A DNA stretch of 64,000 bases. Source: Rickettsia bellii RML369-C. GTDB lineage: Bacteria; Pseudomonadota; Alphaproteobacteria; Rickettsiales; Rickettsiaceae. The stretch spans positions 620,001 to 684,000 of the forward strand of contig NC_007940.1 of assembly GCF_000012385.1 (NCBI RefSeq), given 5' to 3'. The position numbers and the translations under genes are program-made. Positions 10,083 through 17,333 of the stretch are shown here, piece after piece. Below the pieces are notes generated by a model. That model saw only the letters and a list, made by a program, of their open reading frames with translations. It searched no databases and was not told where the DNA came from. The number at the start of each line of letters is the position of its first letter. Position 1 is the stretch's first letter.

Positions 10083-10213
10083 AAATGCCTTTATAAATAA
10101 ATTACTATTTATTAATAATAATTAAATTTTATAGTTAATTATGAATTTTTGTTAATAATGTAGTTTAAAGTGAGCTATTTTTTTAAAAATGTGGTAAAAA
10201 TACGAAATAAATT

Positions 10214-10228
10214 ACCATGTTTTATGGT
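10214..10228. promoter_or_regulatory. ACCAT-N5-ATGGT palindrome, copy 1 (upstream of -35)
   Basis: ACCAT GTTTT ATGGT, a 5-bp inverted repeat with a T-rich spacer, located six bases before the TTGACA at 10235. It shares arms and spacer with copies at 10281-10305 and 11622-11636, so it is a candidate operator for a common DNA-binding protein. Confidence 0.5.
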
Positions 10229-10234
10229 TTTTTC

Positions 10235-10264
10235 TTGACATATGTTAATAAATTAAAATATTGT
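10235..10264 (+). promoter_or_regulatory. Sigma-70-type promoter for the 10343 gene pair
   Basis: TTGACA at 10235-10240 and TATTGT at 10259-10264 are separated by 18 bases. The arrangement (promoter, then a palindrome just after the expected start point) is repeated before the gene at 11675. Confidence 0.5.
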
Positions 10265-10280
10265 ACCTTTACAAAAATTA

Positions 10281-10305
10281 ACAAAACCATATTTTATGGT
10301 TTTGT
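10281..10305. promoter_or_regulatory. Perfect inverted repeat overlapping the transcript start region, copy 2
   Basis: Arms ACAAAACCAT and ATGGTTTTGT (10 bp, perfect) flank ATTTT. It lies 16 bases after the -10 hexamer, where a repressor would block elongation or initiation, and contains the same ACCAT-ATTTT-ATGGT core as the other copies. It could alternatively be an RNA hairpin in the 5' leader. Confidence 0.6.
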
Positions 10306-10342
10306 TACTAAGTTTAATTATAAACATAAAGAGTATTTAAAT

Positions 10343-10891
10343 ATGCAGCAATATTCAATTCATGACCTTGAAAAAAATTTAGATAAAATTGTTAGAGATG
10401 ATAAAGAATGGAGTCTTAATGACTTTGGGGGTTTTGAAGCTCTTCAAAAGTTACCTGAGATAGTTAAAAATAGCCCATTATTTGCTAAAGCAGTAAAAAA
10501 CTTTAACCCTACAGTTGAGGGAACAGGTTTTTCTATATTTAATTCTGTAAATAGCACAATACCTTATACATTACCTATTAAATTTGCAGAAGCTGGTCTT
10601 GAATTGGAAGCAGTAGGTAAAAATGCTAATCATGTGTGGGAAACCTTATCAATAATATTAGAAAAAGCTCAAGGGAAAGGAGTAACTTATTTAAGCTTAG
10701 GTAGAGGCTGGGATGGTAAGCAAGATATATTAGGTGGTAAAAAAATATTAGATCTTATGTTGCAAAATTTACAAGCAACTCGAAATGACCCGCTCAAGTC
10801 TAAAATATTTAATATGTTATTAGAAGAAGCAGATAAAAAAGAAGAGGGTTTATTTGCTATTCCGATAGCCATAAAAAATATCCAACTGTAA
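10343..10891 (+). CDS. Unrecognised Rickettsia protein, first gene of a two-gene unit
   Basis: I do not recognise this 182-residue protein, which starts MQQYSIHDLEKNLDKIVRDD. It is mixed polar and hydrophobic without signal peptide or membrane segment, and has a Gly-rich stretch YLSLGRGWDGKQDILGGKK near residues 117-135. ATG 10343 is preferred over an upstream in-frame start at 10217 because the latter would run through the promoter and palindrome. The stop codon overlaps the ATG of the next gene (TAATG), so the two are translationally coupled. The promoter and paired palindromes upstream suggest specific repression. Confidence 0.6.
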   Translation: MQQYSIHDLEKNLDKIVRDDKEWSLNDFGGFEALQKLPEIVKNSPLFAKAVKNFNPTVEGTGFSIFNSVNSTIPYTLPIKFAEAGLELEAVGKNANHVWETLSIILEKAQGKGVTYLSLGRGWDGKQDILGGKKILDLMLQNLQATRNDPLKSKIFNMLLEEADKKEEGLFAIPIAIKNIQL

Positions 10892-11463
10892 TGAAAGCAT
10901 ATGAAGAATATGAAGCACTTGTTGAAGATAGTGAATTTGTAGTATTGGGAGTGCAATTTAACACCCTTGAAGTTCAGGAACAAGAAAATCCACCTGAGTT
11001 AAGTTCTGATGATGAAGAAGTGGAATCTATAAATGGCGATGAAGAAGCAGGAGCTACAAGTATGGAAAGCGATATTTTAGGTATGCCTATTGATCAATTA
11101 GCAACGCTAATTAATTGGGGAGTTCAAATTTCTGGAGGAAATGCTGATCATCAAGGTAGAACAGCTATGGACTTTTTGACTCAAGCGATGAATCTTGTAG
11201 ATGCGTCAGGTGGTAATCTTGAGGGGTTAGCTAATATAGCTCCTGATGTAATAGGTGATCCTCGAAATACTAACTCTCAACCTAATGTTCAAAGTGAAGC
11301 TAATACAGATTTACCAACTAGGGCACAAAATCTTGCTGCAACAGTAGATTATAATATAGAAACGCTATTTGATATTGCTCCTCATATAACAGGCGATCTT
11401 AGTGATGCAGATGCAAACGAATTAATTGGTCTTGCATGTGATATAATAAGTAATCATAGCTAA
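10891..11463 (+). CDS. Unrecognised acidic Rickettsia protein, coupled to the previous gene
   Basis: A 190-residue, strongly acidic protein of unknown function. An acidic linker (ELSSDDEEVESINGDEE, about residues 31-47) separates an N-terminal part from a C-terminal part with an internal imperfect repeat: LEGLANIAPDVIGD and IETLFDIAPHITGD. No membrane segment or signal peptide is present. It starts on the overlapping ATG of the upstream stop codon and is followed by a hairpin terminator. The repeat and acidity would fit an interaction or effector-like protein, but that is speculation. Confidence 0.6.
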   Translation: MKAYEEYEALVEDSEFVVLGVQFNTLEVQEQENPPELSSDDEEVESINGDEEAGATSMESDILGMPIDQLATLINWGVQISGGNADHQGRTAMDFLTQAMNLVDASGGNLEGLANIAPDVIGDPRNTNSQPNVQSEANTDLPTRAQNLAATVDYNIETLFDIAPHITGDLSDADANELIGLACDIISNHS

Positions 11464-11480
11464 TAATAATTAAAATTATT

Positions 11481-11526
11481 AAATGTCATAACTTTTTTTG
11501 TCTTATAAAGAGAGTTATGGCATTTT
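11481..11526 (+). terminator. Hairpin terminator after the 10343-11463 unit
   Basis: TGTCATAACT pairs with AGTTATGGCA (one G-T pair) around an AT-rich loop containing T7, and is followed by TTTTAC. It is located about 20 bases after the stop codon. Confidence 0.6.
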
Positions 11527-11574
11527 ACTTTATGTCTTAAAAACTCCTAAATTTTTTTTAACCTATCTGTTTTA

Positions 11575-11636
11575 TTGACAAATCTTAATAATGTTCATAT
11601 ATTGCATTTCCAAAAATTAATACCATATTTTGTGGT
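11575..11636 (+). promoter_or_regulatory. Promoter plus ACCAT-type palindrome before the 11675 gene
   Basis: TTGACA (11575-11580), 17 bases, TATATT (11598-11603), then 18 bases later ACCAT-ATTTT-GTGGT (11622-11636), whose extended arms AATACCA/TGGTATT are perfect. This is the same order and nearly the same distances as in front of the gene at 10343, so the two units probably answer to the same regulator. Confidence 0.55.
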
Positions 11637-11674
11637 ATTAAAATTTAAACTTAATTTAAAAAAGGATATGTTCT

Positions 11675-12229
11675 GTGAGAGAGTCTTTAATTAGCATATT
11701 AAAAAAAGCAACAGCGAATAATAAAAAGCCCAAATTTACAAATTATTTAGATATAATAAATGAGATTATAGATCTTACTAGCAATAAAAATAATATTGAT
11801 AACAGAGAAGAAAAGTTTCAAGATATCTAAATATCATTAGAGCAGATTAAAGAAAAATCAAAAGAAGACATTATAGAAGTTAAAGAAAAGTTAAAGGAAA
11901 TATTAGAATATTTTGTTCAAGATTTATACACAACTAAGAACGATCCAACGAAAGCAGAAATATTTAAAATCATAGTTAATGATTATAGAATTTGTGGCGA
12001 TGAAGAATATAGATTGGGTTTAGAATTTAAGGTAAGATTTGACATTGTAAAACCTACTGAATCAGGTGAAGAGATATTTTATAAGCAGCCAGAATTAACC
12101 TTAAGTAATAATACAAAAATACTTGAAGTCGAATTAACAAATCCATTTTCTGAATTAGAACAATTAGAGCAAGTATTAAAAACCTTAGGGGAAGTAGAAA
12201 GCAACACAGGCGTCAATAATCTAGAATAA
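11675..12229 (+). pseudogene. Unrecognised Rickettsia protein split by an in-frame TAA
   Basis: GTG 11675 (AAAGGA upstream) opens a frame MRESLISILKKATANNKK... that meets TAA at 11828-11830 after 51 codons and continues in the same frame (ISLEQIKEKSKEDIIEVKE...) to the stop ending at 12229. The joined product would be 184 residues, lysine/glutamate-rich and probably helical in the middle, with a beta-rich end (EFKVRFDIVKPTE, PELTLSNNTKILEVELTNPF). Function is unknown. It shares promoter architecture with the gene at 10343 and is followed by a strong hairpin. A single substitution explains the break; whether the second half is still translated is unknown. Confidence 0.6.
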
Positions 12230-12243
12230 TTATTTAGTCTTTT

Positions 12244-12284
12244 GTAATATAACTTTTCTTGCTTAATTAGAAAAGTTATGTTAC
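12244..12284 (+). terminator. Long hairpin terminator
   Basis: GTAATATAACTTTTCT pairs with AGAAAAGTTATGTTAC (16 bp with a single G-T pair) around a 9-base loop, 14 bases after the stop codon at 12229. Confidence 0.65.
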
Positions 12285-12322
12285 GTTAATTTATCCAAAA
12301 ATAATAAAATAATTTAGGGTAA

Positions 12323-13024
12323 ATGTTTGTTAAGCTATTGATCTTCACAATTCCTTATATCTTCTTTTCATCAATAGCTATTGCTGATCCTGAAATAGCT
12401 GAGTCTTTAAAATGTTCCAAACTTTTCCCTTATTTTGAAAAAAAATTTAATATCCCGTCTAACACGCTTCATTCAATTGCTTTAAAAGAGTCAGGTAAAA
12501 AACATAAAACTCGTAACCTAAGAGTAGTATGGCCTTGGACTGTTAATGTTGAGGGTAAAGGTTATTACTTTAATACTAAAAGAGAGGCAGTAAATTTTGT
12601 AAGAAAAGAAATTATAAGAGGACGTGAAAGCATCGATGTTGGCTGTATGCAGATTAACTTAAGGCATCATTTAGGGGCTTTTAACTCTCTTGACCAAGCG
12701 TTTGAGCCAAATAATAATATTCGTTATGGTGCAGAATTTCTACGTTCAAAGTATGATCAGCTTAAGAACTGGCATAAAGCTATAGCCCATTATCATTCAG
12801 CTACTCATTCTTTGGGTTTTAAATATAAACAGGATGTAGTAAAAATAGCAAGTAATATGGCACTTTATAAAGCATCATTGCATGGTTACTTAAATAATAG
12901 TGAGGATATTTTAGTAAATAAGGCTGTAGTCAGTAATAATAAAGTTCAGAAAAAGCCATTTTTTACTAGTAATAAAAGATATAAAAGTAGTATTATGGTC
13001 CCGATCCCAGTTAAAATTAACTAA
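12323..13024 (+). CDS. Secreted lytic transglycosylase (SLT domain, VirB1-like)
   Basis: A 233-residue exported protein. Residues 1-21 form a signal peptide (MFVKLLIFTIPYIFFSSIAIA). The catalytic Glu is Glu56 in ALKESGK, followed by the family motifs IDVGCMQINLRHH (about 106-118), NIRYGAEFLR, and AIAHYHSA in place of the usual AxAxYNxG. Such enzymes cleave the MurNAc-GlcNAc bond in peptidoglycan and often open the wall for secretion systems. It is followed after 4 bases by another small exported protein, so a common export or envelope role is plausible but not shown. Confidence 0.82.
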   Translation: MFVKLLIFTIPYIFFSSIAIADPEIAESLKCSKLFPYFEKKFNIPSNTLHSIALKESGKKHKTRNLRVVWPWTVNVEGKGYYFNTKREAVNFVRKEIIRGRESIDVGCMQINLRHHLGAFNSLDQAFEPNNNIRYGAEFLRSKYDQLKNWHKAIAHYHSATHSLGFKYKQDVVKIASNMALYKASLHGYLNNSEDILVNKAVVSNNKVQKKPFFTSNKRYKSSIMVPIPVKIN

Positions 13025-13028
13025 ATTT

Positions 13029-13532
13029 ATGAATATTAAATCCATAATATGTTTTGTAATATTAGTAAGTGCAGTAAAAATTAATGCCGATTTTAACTAT
13101 ATTCAAGTTACAGAAACTACTCAAGATATAGTAATAGAGCAAGAAACTATAAAATTGCCCTGGAGTGATTGCACCGAAATACATAAATTATTTGAAAGAA
13201 AATTTTCTTTTTCAGAAAAACAGGTTAAAAAAGAAAATAAAATTTATGAAGAATATAGAAAATTTTATTTAGATCATAATAACCCTAGCAATTTTTCTAT
13301 GCAATTTAGTGAAAGAAAAACCGACGCTCAAAGAGTAGAAACATTAATATCAGGTTTTTTAAAATTCTGTGAAGACAATTTTCAAACCAGTAATATTAAG
13401 CCTAACTCCTTAAATTATCAAATTAAAAAACAGCAAGAACAGTTGTATAATAATATAAGAAGTGAAAATTATAGAATATATTATAAACAAAGATATTATA
13501 ATAATGCTGTGTTACCCTCACATAATAAATAA
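13029..13532 (+). CDS. Small secreted protein of unknown function
   Basis: A 167-residue protein with an N-terminal signal-peptide-like segment (MNIKSIICFVILVSAVKINA). The mature part is polar, with two Cys (in WSDCTEIH and FCEDNF) that could form a disulphide, and a basic, Tyr-rich tail (YRIYYKQRYYNNAV). Function is not recognised. It begins 4 bases after the transglycosylase gene. Its last 60 or so bases recur as a truncated copy at about 14121-14181, where the tandem duplication of the following gene starts. Confidence 0.6.
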   Translation: MNIKSIICFVILVSAVKINADFNYIQVTETTQDIVIEQETIKLPWSDCTEIHKLFERKFSFSEKQVKKENKIYEEYRKFYLDHNNPSNFSMQFSERKTDAQRVETLISGFLKFCEDNFQTSNIKPNSLNYQIKKQQEQLYNNIRSENYRIYYKQRYYNNAVLPSHNK

Positions 13533-14119
13533 TTAATTACTCATTAATACTTGCATTTTGTACTTATTAATTTATTTTAATAAATTCAATATAATAGGTA
13601 GGTATTATGTTTAGAAAATTTATATTAGTAGCATTAGTATGTTTAAATAGTTATAAAACTTTAGCAGAAGATAAGAAATCAGAGAGTGTACTAACTAAAA
13701 TTTTGATAAATATTTCTGAAAATTACAATTGTAGTGATAGCGATTTAGTAGAAAAGCGAAAACAGCACATAAAAGAGAAAAAATTAAAACCTATCTATTC
13801 AGAACATTTTAAACAAGGTAGTGGATATTTAGTATCAAACAAAGAAATTAATTTATTTCAATTTGATTCTGAAAGATCAAAAGAAATTTTGAGCGAAAAT
13901 CTAAGTATAAAAATGCAAAAAAAACTTTTAGAAGATATGCAATTAAGACATCTAAATCCAAATATTATAAGAAATCAAGAAAATTTTTTACAGAATAATA
14001 GAAATGATATAAGTAGTTTTAATTATTTAATAGGCAAACCGAATTATATGAATTGAGATAACTATATCTTTAACAGAATAAAGCTAAAAAATTACCATAA
14101 TAATAGACTAGTTAGGATT
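13459..14119 (+). repeat. Tandem duplication, unit 1
   Basis: The unit runs from AGAAGTGAAAATTATA at the 3' end of the 13029 gene through the whole 13607-14056 gene and its 3' flank. Unit 2 (14121-14720) follows directly with the same order: gene tail, GCTGTGTTAC..., TTAATACTTGCATT, ATTTATTTTAATA, ATGTTTAGAAAATTTATATT. Divergence is well beyond a few percent, so the duplication is not recent. Confidence 0.75.
13607..14056 (+). CDS. Small secreted protein, duplicated paralogue A
   Basis: 149 residues, starting MFRKFILVALVCLNSYKTLA, a signal peptide with probable cleavage after LAEDKK. The mature part is charged and has a Cys in the segment ISENYNCSDSD. The protein at 14260 shares the N-terminal 45 residues closely (MFRKFIL, AEDKK, NISENY) and diverges afterwards. 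Function is unknown. Exported small proteins next to a VirB1-like transglycosylase might be envelope or host-interface factors; this is inference from position only. Confidence 0.55.
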   Translation: MFRKFILVALVCLNSYKTLAEDKKSESVLTKILINISENYNCSDSDLVEKRKQHIKEKKLKPIYSEHFKQGSGYLVSNKEINLFQFDSERSKEILSENLSIKMQKKLLEDMQLRHLNPNIIRNQENFLQNNRNDISSFNYLIGKPNYMN

Positions 14120-14120
14120 A

Positions 14121-14720
14121 AAAAGTGAAAATTATAAATGAAAGATATTATGATAATGCTGTGTTACTTTCATATAATAAATAATTAATCAGTCATTAAT
14201 ACTTGCATTCTACGCTTATTAATTTATTTTAATAGAATCAATATAATCAGGTATGTCCTATGTTTAGAAAATTTATATTAGCATCATTATTATGTTTAAG
14301 TAGCTATAAAGTTTTAGCAGAAGATAAGAAATTAGAGGATATACCAAATAAAATTTTGGTAAATATTTCTGAAAATTATGATTACAGTAACTCATTAGTA
14401 AAAAATAAAAAACAATCTATAGAAAAGAAAGAATTAGAGGTTTCATTACCTAATGATCAGATCCAAATTAAAGGTATTAAGGAGAATTTTGAAATAATAG
14501 AAAGAATTAGTGGTGATGATATTCATACTGCAAGAAAGAGAAAGCGTGTTCAGGATCTCATAAATGGTGAGCTACCTATTATCAATTGGATGGTAGAAGA
14601 AAAAGCAATTTTAGAAAAGAAAATGAAAGAAAAATATAAAATAGATTGAGAGAATTATATATTCAATAGAGTAAATATAAAAAATAACCGCAATAATGCA
14701 GTAGTTGGAATTAGTAACAG
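14121..14720 (+). repeat. Tandem duplication, unit 2
   Basis: Copy of unit 1 including a residual tail of the 13029 gene (codons for YYDNAVLLSYNK then stop) and the paralogue at 14260. Its right edge ends immediately before the truncated methyltransferase at 14722, so the duplication or its insertion probably removed that gene's 5' end. Confidence 0.7.
14260..14649 (+). CDS. Small secreted protein, duplicated paralogue B
   Basis: 129 residues with a signal peptide (MFRKFILASLLCLSSYKVLA) nearly identical to that of paralogue A. The mature protein is shorter, highly charged (Lys/Glu) and lacks the Cys of A (YDYSNS in place of YNCSDS). After about residue 45 the two proteins no longer align well, so the copies have diverged in function or one is decaying. 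GTATGTCCT before the ATG is a poor ribosome-binding site, whereas copy A has GGTAGG. Confidence 0.5.
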   Translation: MFRKFILASLLCLSSYKVLAEDKKLEDIPNKILVNISENYDYSNSLVKNKKQSIEKKELEVSLPNDQIQIKGIKENFEIIERISGDDIHTARKRKRVQDLINGELPIINWMVEEKAILEKKMKEKYKID

Positions 14721-14721
14721 C

Positions 14722-15447
14722 TTGTTTATAAACCAGGCAGCAGACGATCTAATTGATCGTTTGAAAATGATCGATAAAAAATTTTCTGATATTTTAGAAA
14801 TTTCTGCTAAGTGCGGTCATCTAACTAAGTTATTAAAGACTGTTTATAGGGGTACTAAAATTACTGCCGTCGATATGTCGCCTTTATTGCTTGATTCATT
14901 TGAGCATGATAATAAGTTATGTATTGATGAGGAGCATTTAGAACTTCCAGAAAATTCATTCGATTTAATAGTTTATTCCTTAGGCTTACACTCCATAAAT
15001 GACGTACAGCGTTTTTTGTTTAATATAAGAAAGTTCCTAAAAAATGATGGTGTTTTTATCGGTAATTTTATTGGAGGTAGCAGCCTTCAAAATTTACGTA
15101 AATCTTTAATAGAGTTTGAGATAGAAAGTAGCTCTCAACATTCCCCTCATATCTCTCCTTTTATTCATTTCGATCATGTTCCAATTTTATTATCACAAGC
15201 AGGCTTCAATGAAGTAATTGTTGATTACGAAAATATAGAGCTGAAATTTGATAATCCGTTAGAGTTAATGAGGGAGATAAAAAATATAGGCGAGTCAAAT
15301 TCTTTAATTCTGCGTCAAAATTATGCTATTTCTAAAAAAATGTATTCTTTGCTACAAAATTACAAAAATGGCTTTGAAGATAACATTACCTTAATTAGTT
15401 TTATTGCTTCACCTAGTAAAAATAGTATAAGATTAAAGTTGTTATAA
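14722..15447 (+). CDS. SAM-dependent methyltransferase (BioC/NDUFAF5-like), N-terminally shortened
   Basis: 241 residues read from TTG 14722. The class I methyltransferase core is recognisable: motif I region ILEISAKCGHLTKLL (glycines partly replaced), acidic end of strand 2 in ITAVDMS, ELPENSFDLIVYSLGLHSIND after strand 4, and FLKNDGVFIGNFIGGSSL. The closest family I can name is the BioC/NDUFAF5 group, whose members normally start 25-45 residues further upstream with an RxRA segment. Here the upstream sequence is the edge of the tandem duplication and contains no homologous codons or good start. The protein is therefore probably truncated and its activity uncertain. Confidence 0.65.
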   Translation: MFINQAADDLIDRLKMIDKKFSDILEISAKCGHLTKLLKTVYRGTKITAVDMSPLLLDSFEHDNKLCIDEEHLELPENSFDLIVYSLGLHSINDVQRFLFNIRKFLKNDGVFIGNFIGGSSLQNLRKSLIEFEIESSSQHSPHISPFIHFDHVPILLSQAGFNEVIVDYENIELKFDNPLELMREIKNIGESNSLILRQNYAISKKMYSLLQNYKNGFEDNITLISFIASPSKNSIRLKLL

Positions 15448-15506
15448 GAACTAGAATGCTGTATTTTTAGGGTTTAAGGTGGGTTTGTTATTGTGAGTTG
15501 TGTATG

Positions 15507-15597
15507 CGTTATTGCGAGGAAATTACGAAGTAATTGACGCAGCAATCTTGTCAAGTGTCCTTAAGATTGCCTCAAAGCTATGCTCCTCGCAATGACG
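15507..15597. repeat. Dispersed palindromic element, 'CATTGCGAGGA' type
   Basis: Starts GTTATTGCGAGGAAATTACG and ends GCTCCTCGCAATGACG, i.e. the ends are inverted copies. A sister copy in opposite orientation lies at 42739-42831. Located between the methyltransferase and lpdA. Confidence 0.75.
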
Positions 15598-15654
15598 TGG
15601 ATGTTGAAATGACATAAAGGACATACAGTTATTGATAATATTTATAAGGTATAT

Positions 15655-17034
15655 ATGCAAGAATTTGATTTAGTAGTAATAGGAAGCGGTCCTGCTGGTT
15701 ATACTGGTAGTATAAGAGCCGCACAACTTGGTATGAAAGTAGCGTGCATCGAAAAAAATGATACGCTTGGTGGTACATGTCTAAATATAGGGTGTATACC
15801 TTCTAAAGCACTACTTAATTCTTCTGAGAAATATGAAGAAGCTTTAAAGCATTTTGAGAATATTGGTATTAATGCGGAAGTGAAGCTAGATTTACAAAAA
15901 ATGCTCGCTAATAAAGATAAAGTGGTTTCAGACCTTACAAAAGGTATAGATGGTTTATTTGCTAAAAATAAAATTACTAGAATAAAAGGCGAAGCTAAGA
16001 TTATATCTAGCAATATCGTTGAAGTAAACGGTGAGCAGATTTCGGCTAAAAATATCCTAATTGCTACCGGTTCTAGTGTAATAGAAATCCCAAATATTAA
16101 AATTGATGAAGAATTTATTGTCTCTTCGACGGGTGCTTTAAAGCTTTCAAAAGTGCCTGAAAATTTAATAGTAGTTGGTGGCGGTTATATTGGCTTAGAG
16201 CTTGGCTCTGTTTGGAGGCGTCTAGGTTCTAAAGTAACAGTAGTAGAATATGCTGAGAGTATTGTACCAATGCTTGATAAAGAAGTCGCTAGCCAATTTA
16301 TGAAGCTTCAGCTGAAACAAGGGATAGAATTTAAGCTAAAGACTAAAGTATTATCTGCAGAAGTAAAATCCGGTAAAGTTAACCTTACAATAGAAGAGGA
16401 GGGTAAAAGCTCTGTAATAACTTCGGATGTAGTACTTATGGCAGTCGGTAGAAAAGCCTACACACAAAATTTAGGTCTTGAAGCTGTCGGCATTGCTACA
16501 GATAAACAAGGTAGAATTGAGATTAACGAGCATTTCCAAACTGTTGTACCAAATATTTACGCAGTTGGTGATGCTGTAAAAGGTGCTATGCTTGCACACA
16601 AGGCTGAAGAAGAGGCGATAGCTGCCGCTGAAATTATGGCAGGGCAGGCGGGTCATGTAAATTACAACCTGATCCCAAGCGTAATATATACTTCCCCTGA
16701 AGTAGCAAGCGTTGGTGAAACTGAAGAGCAATTAAAAGAAAAAGGCGTTAGCTACAAAGTGGGTAAGTTCCCATTTTTAGCCAATAGTAGGGCAAGAGCA
16801 GTAGGTAAAACTGAAGGGATGGTAAAAATTCTTGCCGATAGTAAAACAGATAAGGTTTTAGGGGCTCATATTATCGGGGCTGATGCAGGAACTCTAATCG
16901 CCGAGCTTACGGCTTATATGGAATTCGGTGCAGCTGCGGAAGATATAGCAAGAACTTGCCACGCCCACCCAACTTTAAGCGAAGCAATCAGAGAAGCAGC
17001 TCTTGGGGTGGATAAAAGAACTATAAATATTTAA
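15655..17034 (+). CDS. lpdA: Dihydrolipoyl dehydrogenase (E3)
   Basis: A 459-residue flavoprotein disulphide reductase that reoxidises dihydrolipoamide in the pyruvate and 2-oxoglutarate dehydrogenase complexes. FAD-binding GSGPAGYTGSIRAA lies at residues 10-23, the redox-active pair is Cys42/Cys47 in GGTCLNIGCIPSKALL, the NAD-binding GGGYIGLELG lies in the middle, and the C-terminal active-site base is in CHAHPTLSEAIREAA. The length and all catalytic residues are normal. Palindromic repeats flank it on both sides, so it is probably transcribed alone. Confidence 0.97.
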   Translation: MQEFDLVVIGSGPAGYTGSIRAAQLGMKVACIEKNDTLGGTCLNIGCIPSKALLNSSEKYEEALKHFENIGINAEVKLDLQKMLANKDKVVSDLTKGIDGLFAKNKITRIKGEAKIISSNIVEVNGEQISAKNILIATGSSVIEIPNIKIDEEFIVSSTGALKLSKVPENLIVVGGGYIGLELGSVWRRLGSKVTVVEYAESIVPMLDKEVASQFMKLQLKQGIEFKLKTKVLSAEVKSGKVNLTIEEEGKSSVITSDVVLMAVGRKAYTQNLGLEAVGIATDKQGRIEINEHFQTVVPNIYAVGDAVKGAMLAHKAEEEAIAAAEIMAGQAGHVNYNLIPSVIYTSPEVASVGETEEQLKEKGVSYKVGKFPFLANSRARAVGKTEGMVKILADSKTDKVLGAHIIGADAGTLIAELTAYMEFGAAAEDIARTCHAHPTLSEAIREAALGVDKRTINI

Positions 17035-17138
17035 TTGTCATCTAGTTGCTTATGGCTCCAATATCATTCCCGCTTAAGGCTTGCCCCGCGTGGATACCAA
17101 ATCGTCATTGCGAGCGGGCATTATTGCGTGGTTCCGAT

Positions 17139-17252
17139 GTCATTCCTGCGAAAGCAGGAATCCAGTATAAAGCAAGATAAATTGAGCTTTTAATTTTAAA
17201 AATTTGCTGTATTTATGCTTTTTTTCTGGATTCCTGCTTTCGCAGGAATGAC
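17139..17252. repeat. Dispersed palindromic element, 'CAGGAATCC' type
   Basis: Perfectly inverted ends: GTCATTCCTGCGAAAGCAGG at the left, CCTGCTTTCGCAGGAATGAC at the right, with a T/A-rich centre containing GAGCTTTTAATTTTAAAAA. A homologous copy with the same centre is at 22031-22145. The stem would be about 25 bp, so it could act as a bidirectional terminator for lpdA. Confidence 0.85.
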
Positions 17253-17333
17253 ATATAGGACATTTTTCGATCCACGCTGGCAATGTCGAATAAATCATGG
17301 GGTGACAGGAAAAACTTAATATATTTAAAAAAT

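Noticed and set aside
14722-15447. Calling the methyltransferase bioC (biotin synthesis)
   Set aside because: No other biotin genes lie near, the N-terminus is missing and motif I is altered; only the broad family can be supported.
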